A stretch of 64,000 nt of DNA from Prevotellaceae bacterium (GCA_019420585.1 JAHZGX010000007.1:1-64000), one strand, 5' to 3'. Counted from the first letter of the stretch, positions 1 to 9,135 are shown. Numbers and translations: made by a program. The notes: generated by a model not told the origin, from the sequence alone.

Positions 1-177
1 GTACCAATATTTTCTAAAACCGTGAAATTTCGTGAGTATTCAAACCAAATGAAAATATCTGCAAATAACTGATATACAAAGAAAACCTGTAAAATGGGAT
101 TTCACTGAATATATTTAGTGAATAGTGGAGTACTAACTGCTCCCGAGCTCCATTTTAACATATAAATATTATTAACC
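1..177. other. upstream AT-rich leader region of the motor/cytoskeleton operon
   Basis: No gene is visible. The stretch is AT-rich and lies directly in front of the first gene of the 178-9021 operon, so it probably holds its promoter, but I see no convincing TAnnTTTG box. The window edge cuts it, so an upstream gene of the same operon cannot be excluded. Confidence 0.4.
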
Positions 178-1572
178 ATGGCCAAACTATATGTATTCGG
201 AATTGGAGGAACAGGTGCACGTGTTCTCCGTTCTTTCACAATGATGATGGCGGCAGGTGTAAATATGGGTGCAGACGAAATCGTGCCTATTATTATCGAC
301 CCCGACGCTTCTAATACAGACTTAACAAGAACTGTAGCCCTTATGAACACCTACAGGACTATTCATTCTTCCCTTTCATTCACCCCGAAAAATGAGTCAA
401 CATTCTTCAGAAAAGAGCTGTCCCAAATTCTTGTGAACTATACTCTTCGTATTAATGACACCGATGATAAAACGTTTTTGCAGTTTATTGATCTTCCTTC
501 CATGGATAAATCATCGCAGGCCATGATGAGAATGCTATTCTCTGAAAAGAACCTCGGCTCGTCTATGGATGTAGGCTTTAAGGGCAACCCCAATATCGGG
601 AGTATTGTACTCAATCAAATTGTGGACTCTAATGACTTTCAAGATTTTGCCAACAACTTTGAGTCTGGTGACAAGATTTTTATTATTAGTTCCATTTTTG
701 GTGGAACTGGTGCAAGTGGTTTTCCTCTTTTATTGAAAACTCTTCGCACTGGAACTAACTTCCCCAACAATGATCTGATTAACCATGCAGAGATTGGTGC
801 CATCACAATTCTTCCATATTTCAAACTGAAGAATGACGATGAAAGCGAGATTGATTCATCGACCTTCATCTCTAAAACCAAATCCGCATTGGCTTATTAC
901 GAAAACAATATTAGCAAGAACAAGTCTATTGATGCGCTTTATTTTCTTGCTGATAATGTCACAAATACCTATGAAAACCACGAAGGTGGATCGGCGCAGC
1001 AAAATGATGCTCATCTCGTAGAATTCCTTGCTGCTACTGCTATCGTGGATTTCAGTAACAAGCAACACGCAAATACGTCAAATAAAGAACTTGGTCTGAA
1101 GGAATTCACTAATTCTGTTACATTCGACTCCTTCTACGAGAATCAAAAACGTTTGCTTTTCGCCCCTTTGACAGAGTTCATGATGATGACCAACTGCCTG
1201 AATCATAAATTTGACTATTATTCGTCTAAGGATTTCAATGCCAACAATGACAACTTCAATGGTCTATACGGGTCTTCTTTCATGACGGAGCTTCAGAACC
1301 TTACAGGTTTGTTCATCGAATGGCTTGACGAAATGAAGAGAAATAAACGCTCATTAGACCTTTTCAATCTTAACACAAAAGATAAACCTTTTGAGGTTGT
1401 CACAGGAGTTAAGCCTAAAAAGATAATCAGCCTTAAATCTGATTATGATTTAGTGACCGATCGTTTGAACTCAGCTGTCAAGAAATGCCATAGTAAAGAA
1501 GACAACGACAAGTTCCTTGAAATGTTCTTCCTTGCCATGACAAAATTGTTTAACGAAAAATTTAATGCGTAG
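178..1572 (+). CDS. tubulin/FtsZ-like GTPase-fold protein, first gene of motor operon
   Basis: A 464-residue protein with two glycine-rich nucleotide-binding signatures. The N-terminus is a Rossmann-type GIGGTGARV at residues 9-17. A tubulin signature loop, FGGTGASG, sits at residues 174-181 after a hydrophobic strand (KIFIISSI). This order and spacing fit the tubulin/FtsZ superfamily, particularly the bacterial 'tubulin-like' Tubulin_2 type rather than true FtsZ, because the C-terminal half is unlike FtsZ. No signal peptide or membrane span is seen, so it should be cytosolic. The start is ATG at 178. The stop is 2 bases before the next gene, so translation is probably coupled. A nucleotide-dependent filament or switch role is inferred; the fold assignment is by motif only. 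Confidence 0.7.
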   Translation: MAKLYVFGIGGTGARVLRSFTMMMAAGVNMGADEIVPIIIDPDASNTDLTRTVALMNTYRTIHSSLSFTPKNESTFFRKELSQILVNYTLRINDTDDKTFLQFIDLPSMDKSSQAMMRMLFSEKNLGSSMDVGFKGNPNIGSIVLNQIVDSNDFQDFANNFESGDKIFIISSIFGGTGASGFPLLLKTLRTGTNFPNNDLINHAEIGAITILPYFKLKNDDESEIDSSTFISKTKSALAYYENNISKNKSIDALYFLADNVTNTYENHEGGSAQQNDAHLVEFLAATAIVDFSNKQHANTSNKELGLKEFTNSVTFDSFYENQKRLLFAPLTEFMMMTNCLNHKFDYYSSKDFNANNDNFNGLYGSSFMTELQNLTGLFIEWLDEMKRNKRSLDLFNLNTKDKPFEVVTGVKPKKIISLKSDYDLVTDRLNSAVKKCHSKEDNDKFLEMFFLAMTKLFNEKFNA

Positions 1573-1574
1573 TC

Positions 1575-4500
1575 ATGTCAAAAGTATTTAGGCTATATCG
1601 AGAGGGAACGTCCACCATTCGAGAATGGAACGAAAGCCCAGCATTCCCATACAGTTCCAATGCTCGGGACACAATAGAAGATCCCGATGGAGCAAGTGCC
1701 AAAAATGAAATTACTTCAATCCCGTCTCCGTTTGCAAGAATAGATCTTGTGAAAACAGCTTTTAAGGAAGTATGTCGTAGAGCGACTCGTGATATTAGAG
1801 AGTTGGAAGGCAACACCATATTTCATAAGATGGTGTCAGATACTTTAGATGTCGGTGAGATCTTTTTCAATATCGATAAATTCAAAGATAAGATTGAAAT
1901 CATCACTTGGAATCCGTCCGTGATGATTGATGCTCTGAAGAACGACCAAAACGCAAGCCACTTCTATGTGGCCGATGCCTTGCAGAAGTATCTTGTTTCC
2001 GATGCTCGCACATATAACTTCGGACAGTTGAAGAACATCTACCTCCTGAATTATACGAATGGGCCAGATGAATTAAATATCATCGGTGCCACTTCACCGT
2101 CAACGTTATTCTTTAGCGGTGCGAATAGCCTTGAATATATTCAGGACATATTCTTTGCAAACAATGACCGCCCATTTGATGGCGACTATGTACCCCTTTA
2201 TAAAAGAGACTTCGACTATATTAAGGCATGGTGGACACTCCGTAAGACAATCCCCGGCTTCTCAAACCTGTTCCCAGAAATTGAGAACTATCTTAACTTG
2301 ACATTCAGGGCTATTTCAGACCAGATAATCAAGAACAAGTTAAACGAGATTACCCCAGCATCAGCTAAGGATTTCTCTTATATTGACGTGCAGTCACATC
2401 AACAGAGTAACCAAGTTGAAGTTCTTGGTACTGTTCTGTTTAAGAAGAAATCTTCAAGAGAAATTGAAAACGAGTTTACAATCCGTCCCGAACGAAGCGT
2501 AGCAGGTGTGAAGCCTCTTGTTCTTCCCGTTGAAGCAGGAAATAAATATGCTAGTCTGCAATATGCTAATGGTACATGGGGAAACACAAATAGAGCACCA
2601 TACAAACCAAATGTTTCTAACATCGAACGTAGAACGCTACCTTATGAAGGCTCAACTTTTGCATATTTGACCATAGGAGATTTCCTTGAAGATTCTATAG
2701 TCAAGGTTCCTCATTCTTTGAATAAGAAGTATTTCTTCGACGGGAATATTAAAGATGTAGAGCAGATGACCTCTTTCTTGCTCCCGATAAAGCCTCTTTA
2801 TTTCAAGTACTTCTCCATTGAAACACTCAACTCAACTATGCCAGACGGTAAACCAGCGTTTGAGATGGAATCTATTGCCGGTGGCTCAGTAAATGTAGTT
2901 ATACGCATACCTATTATGGGTAATGGTAATATAACTTACATTGAGTATCAGCGTATCTATTATGCCCAGAGGCAAGCAGATGTCTCAGAGACTCAAAACT
3001 CTGGTGGCATGACAACCTTCGATTTCACAGGTCTTGTAATGCCTGCCATAAAGTTCCAAAATGGGGACGATGCTCTATATACGGTTTCCTGCGTAAGTAC
3101 ATTCTCCAATCAATTCAATTTTGATTTTTACCGCGAAGGGGAAATCATACGTGATATTCCTGTTGATTGCAGAAACAAAGAAAAAGGCCTGTTCGACTTT
3201 AAGGCCGAAACCTATACAATCCAGAATAGCAACTTTGACTTTATCAGAGTTTCTAATAAGGGAGGCGTTAGCAATGTAATTATTCCAAACTTCCTCACAC
3301 ATCAAAATCTGGAAGACTTTGAATTTGCTGTTGACTTGGGTACATCTAATACACATATTGAATTTAAGAAAGCTGATAATAATAGTTCTGACTCTTTCAA
3401 CTATAAAGACTCAGAATCTATATTCGCAGAGTTCTTTGTTCAGTCCTTCCGCGAAATTCAAGGAAAACTCATTCCTTTAGATTTGATTGATGAAAACGAC
3501 TTGATGGTTCGTGATTTCATTCCTGCTGTGGTAGGAGATGACTCAGATTTTTCTTTCCCAACACGAACCGCTTTGTCATATGCAAAATCTACTGACTGGA
3601 CGGAGAAATTAAGAACATTCGGCTTAATAAATTTCGATATTACATACAATAAAAAATTAGGCATTGCATACAATGCAAAGCCTATGGTCAATATTAAATG
3701 GAGTAGCAAGCCTAATGCACAATCAGCAATGCAAGCTTACATCCGTAATATCATGATGATAATTCGCAACAAGGTCATTGCAAATAACGGTAGCCTTGCG
3801 CGAACAAAAATCACATGGTTCTATCCAAACAGCATGTCACCGCGCCGCCTTGCTCAACTACGCATGGCATGGAACGACTCCTACACAGAATTGTTTAACC
3901 ATGATGGTGCGACAAGAAATCTATCAGAGTCTGTTGCTCCAATACAATTCTACTTCCGTAGATATGCGACAGCAACAAACCTCGTTAATGTGGATATTGG
4001 TGGTGGCACTACTGATATTGCTTTCTCTTCAAACGGCAAAGTAGAATATATCACGTCATTTAAGTTCGCTGCGAACTCGCTCTTTGAGGATTCTTTCTCT
4101 GACATCAATCCTAATAATGGTATTGTAGACTGGTTCAAGAATGACATTCTCGGCCTTCTTCAGTCAAAACCAGAACTTAACGAACTAGTCAACATCTTTA
4201 ATAGCAACCTCGGACAACCTGCAAATATGGCATCATTCCTTTTCTCGCTGAAAGATAATTCTGCCACAAAAGGACTTGCCCGTAATAATATTGATTTCAA
4301 TAAGATACTTCAAAATGACACGAAGTTTAAGGTGGTGTTCATCATCTTCTATACTGCCATCATTTATCATATCGCTCAAATTGTAAAGGCAAAAGGGCTG
4401 AAAGTACCTCGTCATATAGCATTTAGCGGTAATGGTAGCAAGATTATTAGCATCATATCGTCTGACGCAAAAATTCTTGGTAAATATACAAAAATCATCT

Positions 4501-5006
4501 TCGAGAAAGTTTTGGAATCTGAATATGGTTCTGCCCTTGATATTCTTGGATTGGAGCAGGACTCTAATCCTAAGGAATCCACATGTAAGGGTGGCTTGAT
4601 TGCAGCAGAAGCTTACGATGAAGAGCCGGAAACTTTAGTTCTCCGTGACTCATCTGGCAAACTGGCTGGTGCAAGTGATACCTATGCGTCAATTTCTGAA
4701 ACTCAAAAAGCAGATATTGTTAAGTCTGTAAAAGACTTTTTCCGATTTGCTCTTACTGAAATGCCATCAGAATTCAACTTAGACAACAACTTCGGTGTTG
4801 ATAACGTCACTATGAAGATTGCGAGAGAAGAATGCACAAAGGACTTGGAAACATACCTTGATAAAGGTATAGAACTCTCTATTAAAGAGTCTGGAAATAA
4901 GGATAATCTCATTGAGGATGCAATTACGTTCTATCCAATTAAGGGAGTCCTTCAGTCTATTTCAAGCAAAATTCAAGAGTATTATTTAGAAAATTCAAGT
5001 ATATGA
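1575..5006 (+). CDS. large actin/Hsp70-fold ATPase (SrfB-like candidate)
   Basis: A 1,143-residue protein. The C-terminal half carries the three actin/Hsp70 ATPase signatures in order: phosphate-1 VDLGTSNTH at about 586-594, phosphate-2 VDIGGGTTDIAF at about 806-817, and an adenosine-type loop IAFSGNGS at about 948-955. The first ~580 residues look beta-rich, have no membrane span and match nothing I can name. Length and domain placement resemble the SrfB 'virulence factor' family, but that is a guess to test. It begins 2 bases after the tubulin-like gene and its stop overlaps the next start (ATGA, 5003-5006), so it is firmly in the operon. A cytosolic polymerising or clamp-like ATPase paired with a tubulin-like GTPase is unusual. 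Confidence 0.75.
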   Translation: MSKVFRLYREGTSTIREWNESPAFPYSSNARDTIEDPDGASAKNEITSIPSPFARIDLVKTAFKEVCRRATRDIRELEGNTIFHKMVSDTLDVGEIFFNIDKFKDKIEIITWNPSVMIDALKNDQNASHFYVADALQKYLVSDARTYNFGQLKNIYLLNYTNGPDELNIIGATSPSTLFFSGANSLEYIQDIFFANNDRPFDGDYVPLYKRDFDYIKAWWTLRKTIPGFSNLFPEIENYLNLTFRAISDQIIKNKLNEITPASAKDFSYIDVQSHQQSNQVEVLGTVLFKKKSSREIENEFTIRPERSVAGVKPLVLPVEAGNKYASLQYANGTWGNTNRAPYKPNVSNIERRTLPYEGSTFAYLTIGDFLEDSIVKVPHSLNKKYFFDGNIKDVEQMTSFLLPIKPLYFKYFSIETLNSTMPDGKPAFEMESIAGGSVNVVIRIPIMGNGNITYIEYQRIYYAQRQADVSETQNSGGMTTFDFTGLVMPAIKFQNGDDALYTVSCVSTFSNQFNFDFYREGEIIRDIPVDCRNKEKGLFDFKAETYTIQNSNFDFIRVSNKGGVSNVIIPNFLTHQNLEDFEFAVDLGTSNTHIEFKKADNNSSDSFNYKDSESIFAEFFVQSFREIQGKLIPLDLIDENDLMVRDFIPAVVGDDSDFSFPTRTALSYAKSTDWTEKLRTFGLINFDITYNKKLGIAYNAKPMVNIKWSSKPNAQSAMQAYIRNIMMIIRNKVIANNGSLARTKITWFYPNSMSPRRLAQLRMAWNDSYTELFNHDGATRNLSESVAPIQFYFRRYATATNLVNVDIGGGTTDIAFSSNGKVEYITSFKFAANSLFEDSFSDINPNNGIVDWFKNDILGLLQSKPELNELVNIFNSNLGQPANMASFLFSLKDNSATKGLARNNIDFNKILQNDTKFKVVFIIFYTAIIYHIAQIVKAKGLKVPRHIAFSGNGSKIISIISSDAKILGKYTKIIFEKVLESEYGSALDILGLEQDSNPKESTCKGGLIAAEAYDEEPETLVLRDSSGKLAGASDTYASISETQKADIVKSVKDFFRFALTEMPSEFNLDNNFGVDNVTMKIAREECTKDLETYLDKGIELSIKESGNKDNLIEDAITFYPIKGVLQSISSKIQEYYLENSSI

Positions 5007-5932
5007 AAAAAGTTTATAGTCTCATAGTGTTGACTGCCGTCTTAGCTTTATCTTCTTGTAGTTTCTTTGAGGATGATAAATCTTCAAAAGGAAAAGATGA
5101 GATTAGGACAATCGTGGAACTTCCTGATTCTGTAAAACAAAAAATTGCAGATCATGATACTTTTATGACAGAACTCTTAAATAAAGTTGATACACTTACA
5201 GCAGAGTTAAATTTAATCAAGGAAGAAAGCGCAGAGATGAAAGAAAAAATAGCAGAATTGAGAAGCCCTAAAAGTACATGGGCTTACATTTCAATTGGGG
5301 CTTTTATTCTTGGCTTGATAGCTCTTATAATATCTCTTCTTAAACCTAAAGGAATAAAAGAAAAACAGGTATATGAAATTGTTAAGAAGTCTCTTGACGA
5401 ATCTCGTAGAATTAAAGAACTTCAAGTAAATGTAAACAACTTATTATCTTCACAGCGCAATAATAGAATGTCAAATATAAGTTCTTCTTATGCGCCTAAC
5501 TCTGACAGCCGTTTACACCAATTGGAAAATCAAATGGCTCAAGTAATTGAAATTATTAATAAGATAACAATCACTGCTTCCCAACCCGTATCCACACGGA
5601 AGGAGCCTGCTCCTTCACGAAAGGAAAATGAATATCAAAAAGTAGGGTATGCAAAAGTCGATACTGACATATACTTTACTACGATATATGAATCGAATCA
5701 AGAAGGTTGTGTATTTAAACTTACCTTCACCTGTCAATCTAAAGGTAAGTTTAACATTATTGCCTTGGATAAGATTCAATCTAGAAATGATTGGCAGAAG
5801 AAAGTTGAATGTAGTGGTGTTTCTATAAAAGAAGCAACAGATTTCCGCCTTGAAGACGAGGGCATTTGTGAAAAAATTGACGAGAACACATGGAAAGTCA
5901 CAAAACCACTTAAAATCAAACTGATCAAGTAA
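5003..5932 (+). CDS. lipoprotein with coiled coil, membrane span and cytoplasmic-type tail
   Basis: A 309-residue protein starting with a lipoprotein signal (lipobox LSSC, Cys19). A charged coiled-coil stretch covers roughly residues 40-88. A second hydrophobic helix lies at about 93-113 and is followed at once by a basic KPKGIKEK segment. Residues ~116-200 are helical and polar, and ~210-309 look like a small beta domain. With lipidation on the periplasmic face, the second helix would cross the inner membrane and place the C-terminal 190 residues in the cytosol; this topology is inferred from the positive-inside rule. It could link the envelope motor to the cytosolic NTPases. I recognise no family. 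The start overlaps the previous stop by 4 bases and the next gene follows after 2 bases. Confidence 0.7.
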   Translation: MKKVYSLIVLTAVLALSSCSFFEDDKSSKGKDEIRTIVELPDSVKQKIADHDTFMTELLNKVDTLTAELNLIKEESAEMKEKIAELRSPKSTWAYISIGAFILGLIALIISLLKPKGIKEKQVYEIVKKSLDESRRIKELQVNVNNLLSSQRNNRMSNISSSYAPNSDSRLHQLENQMAQVIEIINKITITASQPVSTRKEPAPSRKENEYQKVGYAKVDTDIYFTTIYESNQEGCVFKLTFTCQSKGKFNIIALDKIQSRNDWQKKVECSGVSIKEATDFRLEDEGICEKIDENTWKVTKPLKIKLIK

Positions 5933-5934
5933 AT

Positions 5935-7587
5935 ATGTCACTATTAGTTCCTATCATAGTTGCGTTTATAATCGCACTACAGATATTCTTCTTCGTGAAG
6001 AATGTACTACGCATGAGAGATTACAAAAAAATCTTTGCGGAAGAAAATTCTTGGGGTATCGCTCATAATCCTGAGACGAATTTCGTTTCTGGTATTTATG
6101 GACGTGGTAACAATGTTTTTGAATCAATCAAAGACTCAATTAATAAATACTTAGAAAATAATTCTGGATCCGTGATTGATTTCTCGCTTTTGAAAGATGC
6201 AGTGGACCGCCACTGTGATTCTGTGGAGAATGACATCAACACGCTTACACCAACTCCATTGTATTGCGGGCTCGCAGGAACGATGGCAGGTGTGATTGTC
6301 GGCTTAGGTTCTCTTATTACGACGGGTAGTATAACAGACCTTCTTTCATCTGGATCTGGAAATTTTGGAACTGCCGCTGAGGGCGTAAACGATTTATTGT
6401 CAGGGGTAGCATGGGCAATGCTTGCCAGCATCATGGGTATTTTGCTAACCACCATAGCATCATTATTATTTAAAAGGTATAAACTGCAAGGTGAATTCGG
6501 CAAGAATACTTTTCTTGCATGGCTTCAGGCAAAGCTACTGCCAGAGCTGCCTTCTGATACCTCCGATGCACTCAATCGCTTGGTGAAGAATCTTAATAAG
6601 TTCAACAACACTTTTGCTGAGAACACCTCTTCACTGCGCGGTGCATTGCGTGAGGTTAATGAATCCTACCGCATTCAGGGCGACGTTATCAAAGCCGTAC
6701 ATGACATGGACGTGATGAAGATGGCAAAAGCAAATGTTCGCGTACTTGAAGAACTGAAAGAATGTACCGACAAATTGGAACAATTTAACGAGTATTTGGA
6801 TGATATTCACGGCTATACTGATGCAATCCATACTTTTACTACTCAATTTGAGCAAGAAGCTAACCGACTGCATGTTTTGGAAGAAATCCAACAATATTTC
6901 ATGCGTCATAAAGCAGAAATAGCAAAGGATTCAGCCGATGTTGATATTGCTTTGAGAGATGCTCTTCGTACGCTGAAAGAAACTGCTAACACGAATGCAA
7001 ATGAGCTAAACTCCACAATAGTTCAGCAAGCCGAAGAGTTTAAGCGTATTATTGCCGATGAGAAAGAATCATTTGAAAACCTCAATGTGGAACTTCGCAC
7101 CATGTTTAGTGCTGAACTCAACCAAATTCCAATGTTGCAAAAGCAACTGGCTGAAATTGCTGGCATACCAGGCAAACTTGATCAGTTGATAGACCGCATG
7201 GAATGTTCTAATAGTGCATTGGCTTCGTCAGTTAACGGGACGATGGTACGAACCGCTAAAGAACTTACAGCCGCTTCTTTTCATGGTGAAGCTTCTCCAT
7301 ATGCCACACCGCAGGTATTGTCTGGATGGATGAAATGGACAATTGTAGTTTCTGTAATACTCATTGCTTTAGCTTGTATCTCGAACACAATATACAACAT
7401 CTGGTTTGCTGAAGATAATTCACCATCTGTCACTGCTACCATAAGTGAAGCGGATGATACAGACTCTATCATGAACGCTCCAATCAGTGTTGATAGCGTA
7501 GAGACACAACCTGTTCAACACTCGTCTATACCGTCCACATCACAATTAGCACCTAACAACCAAGTACAAAGCACCAATAATCCATAA
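5935..7587 (+). CDS. ZorA/MotA/ExbB-like proton-channel protein with long coiled-coil tail
   Basis: A 550-residue membrane protein. Hydrophobic segments are at about 3-22, 109-127 (YCGLAGTMAGVIVGLGSL) and 157-180 (GVAWAMLASIMGILLTTIAS). The last two match the paired MotA/TolQ/ExbB channel helices as found in ZorA of Zorya defence systems. About 280 residues of mostly helical coiled coil follow, as in the long ZorA tail. Unlike ZorA as I know it, a further span follows at about 467-487, then a Ser/Thr/Gln-rich tail. It sits directly before the MotB-like partner, the usual ZorA-ZorB order. Its predicted role is an ion-driven stator with the next gene product. Family membership is by motif; MotA and GldL are less likely because no flagellar or gliding genes are present. 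Confidence 0.75.
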   Translation: MSLLVPIIVAFIIALQIFFFVKNVLRMRDYKKIFAEENSWGIAHNPETNFVSGIYGRGNNVFESIKDSINKYLENNSGSVIDFSLLKDAVDRHCDSVENDINTLTPTPLYCGLAGTMAGVIVGLGSLITTGSITDLLSSGSGNFGTAAEGVNDLLSGVAWAMLASIMGILLTTIASLLFKRYKLQGEFGKNTFLAWLQAKLLPELPSDTSDALNRLVKNLNKFNNTFAENTSSLRGALREVNESYRIQGDVIKAVHDMDVMKMAKANVRVLEELKECTDKLEQFNEYLDDIHGYTDAIHTFTTQFEQEANRLHVLEEIQQYFMRHKAEIAKDSADVDIALRDALRTLKETANTNANELNSTIVQQAEEFKRIIADEKESFENLNVELRTMFSAELNQIPMLQKQLAEIAGIPGKLDQLIDRMECSNSALASSVNGTMVRTAKELTAASFHGEASPYATPQVLSGWMKWTIVVSVILIALACISNTIYNIWFAEDNSPSVTATISEADDTDSIMNAPISVDSVETQPVQHSSIPSTSQLAPNNQVQSTNNP

Positions 7588-7601
7588 TACGTTTAGTTTA
7601 T

Positions 7602-8288
7602 ATGGCAGAGAAGAAAGAATCCTTTTTTTGGACAAGTTACTCTGATTTGATGACGAGCCTATTCTTCATCATGCTTACACTCTTTGTCCTTGTTATCGTA
7701 CTCTTGCACAAGCGTATGGAAGCGACGGAGAAGCAACTTGAAGAAATCAAAAAAGTGGAAGCATCAACCAAGGAACTTGGTCGTTCAAAGAACTTTGCGT
7801 ATAAGGCAGAATACAAGAAATACGTTCTTGATGTAAGATGTTTCTTCAAAGAAACAAAATATCGTCTTGCAGACCTGCAAGCAGATACAGCAAGACTACA
7901 TAGGGCTGGTACTGAAATCAAGGAGTTTCTTGATAAAAACGAAAACAATCAGTACTTGCTCATCATTGAAGGGCAGGCTTCGCGCAATTCACAAAAACTG
8001 ACAGATGCCAACTACGACTGGAGTTTCCAACGTGCGCTCACACTGATGAAGTTCTGGAAGGATATTTGCCACATTGATTTTGGAGCAAACTGCGAGTTTC
8101 AGATTGCTGGTAGTGGTGACGGTCGATACAACTTTGGCTACACCGGCGGTGAAGGCACCGAACGTTTCAAACAGCTTGATGCAACTCTCATGCGTGAAAG
8201 AGGCTCTAAGGAAATTGACAATCAACGCTTTGTTATTCACATAATACCCAAAAATATTATTGAAGATGCTGAAAAAAAAGAAAACTAA
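7602..8288 (+). CDS. ZorB/MotB-like OmpA-family stator protein
   Basis: A 228-residue protein with one N-terminal span at about 17-36. It is preceded by the MotB/ZorB-type sequence FFWTSYSDLMTSLFF, in which Asp15 is the likely ion-binding residue. A helical linker leads to a C-terminal OmpA-like peptidoglycan-binding region (about 117-220) with YLLIIEGQAS and a NYDWSFQRAL helix, the usual OmpA/MotB arrangement. The WxSYSDLMTSLFFIML-type opening is closer to ZorB than to flagellar MotB. The gene starts 14 bases after the ZorA-like gene, and the following protease start lies inside its 3' end. Predicted role: anchors the ZorA-like channel to the cell wall. Confidence 0.8.
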   Translation: MAEKKESFFWTSYSDLMTSLFFIMLTLFVLVIVLLHKRMEATEKQLEEIKKVEASTKELGRSKNFAYKAEYKKYVLDVRCFFKETKYRLADLQADTARLHRAGTEIKEFLDKNENNQYLLIIEGQASRNSQKLTDANYDWSFQRALTLMKFWKDICHIDFGANCEFQIAGSGDGRYNFGYTGGEGTERFKQLDATLMRERGSKEIDNQRFVIHIIPKNIIEDAEKKEN

Positions 8289-9021
8289 ATATTGTGCTGT
8301 CATACTATGCTTATCGGTCTTGCTTTTTGTATCGTGCGCTCACAAGTCTGGCCACCGTCGCGACCGTGAACGCCCTGGCACTACGATGGCTGACCGTTCA
8401 GACAGGAAGTCTTCACGCTCTGCTTCTCGTAAGAGTAAGATTGTGAATAAACGATCCAGCGACAAACTTGAAGGGTCACAAATCTTTGAACGCTATGGCA
8501 GTGCTGTGTTCATGGTATTCACGACAGACGGCTCTAATGCTTACCAAGGTTCAGGTTTCTTTATTGACAACGAAGGTCTTGCAGTAAGTAACTATCATGT
8601 TTTCAAGGGAACTGGTATTGGTCTTGAGCAAATCAAACTTGTAGGGAGCGATGAAGCCTACAAAGTTACTGAGGTCATACAAAAGAGTGAGCAAGAGGAT
8701 TTTATTTTATTCCGAGTAGATTGTGAAAACACAAACTACATCCCCATTGCTACTGACAAACCTAAAATCGGTGAGAAAGTGTATGCTATTGGAAGTCCCC
8801 GCGGTCTTGAAAACACCTTCTCCTCAGGTGAGGTGTCTCAGTGGCGTGCCGATAATCTTATGCAAATTAGCGCACTCATCGACCATGGTAGCAGTGGCGG
8901 TGCTCTTATCAACGAATATGGTGAAGTAGTAGGCATTACGTCAGGTTCATTTGCTGATGGTTCACAAGCAAACCTAAACTATGCTTGGAGTATTGATGCC
9001 ATGAAACCATATATCAGATAG
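8266..9021 (+). CDS. trypsin-like serine protease lipoprotein
   Basis: A 251-residue protein with a lipoprotein signal (LLFVSC) and a trypsin/HtrA-type protease domain from about residue 65 to the end. The catalytic triad is visible: His111 in SNYHVFKG, Asp145 in QEDFILFRVD, and Ser210 in DHGSSGGALIN. There is no PDZ domain after the protease, unlike DegP/HtrA. The ATG at 8266 is preferred over the in-frame TTG at 8260; it overlaps the stator gene by 23 bases, so translation is coupled. Export plus lipidation place it on the envelope side of the membrane. In this operon it could be an effector or a processing enzyme triggered by the motor complex; that is inference. Confidence 0.85.
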   Translation: MLKKKKTKYCAVILCLSVLLFVSCAHKSGHRRDRERPGTTMADRSDRKSSRSASRKSKIVNKRSSDKLEGSQIFERYGSAVFMVFTTDGSNAYQGSGFFIDNEGLAVSNYHVFKGTGIGLEQIKLVGSDEAYKVTEVIQKSEQEDFILFRVDCENTNYIPIATDKPKIGEKVYAIGSPRGLENTFSSGEVSQWRADNLMQISALIDHGSSGGALINEYGEVVGITSGSFADGSQANLNYAWSIDAMKPYIR

Positions 9022-9135
9022 ATTTATGGCAACTTGATGCACATATATAATATTAATGTTTTATATAGAGTTTGTTTTATTCGCATACGGCAGAAACTGT
9101 TCACACGGCAATATCACAACTGTAAACAACTGGGA

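Noticed and set aside
178..1572. Cell-division FtsZ
   Set aside because: The C-terminal half is unlike FtsZ, the gene is in an accessory operon, and no division genes are adjacent.
5935..8288. Flagellar MotA/MotB or gliding GldL/GldM
   Set aside because: No flagellar or gliding genes are near, and the YSDLMTSLFF opening with a long coiled-coil tail is closer to ZorA/ZorB.
178..9021. Ordinary Zorya type I, II or III system
   Set aside because: No ZorC, ZorD helicase, ZorE HNH nuclease or other known Zorya effector is present; the partner genes are of different families.
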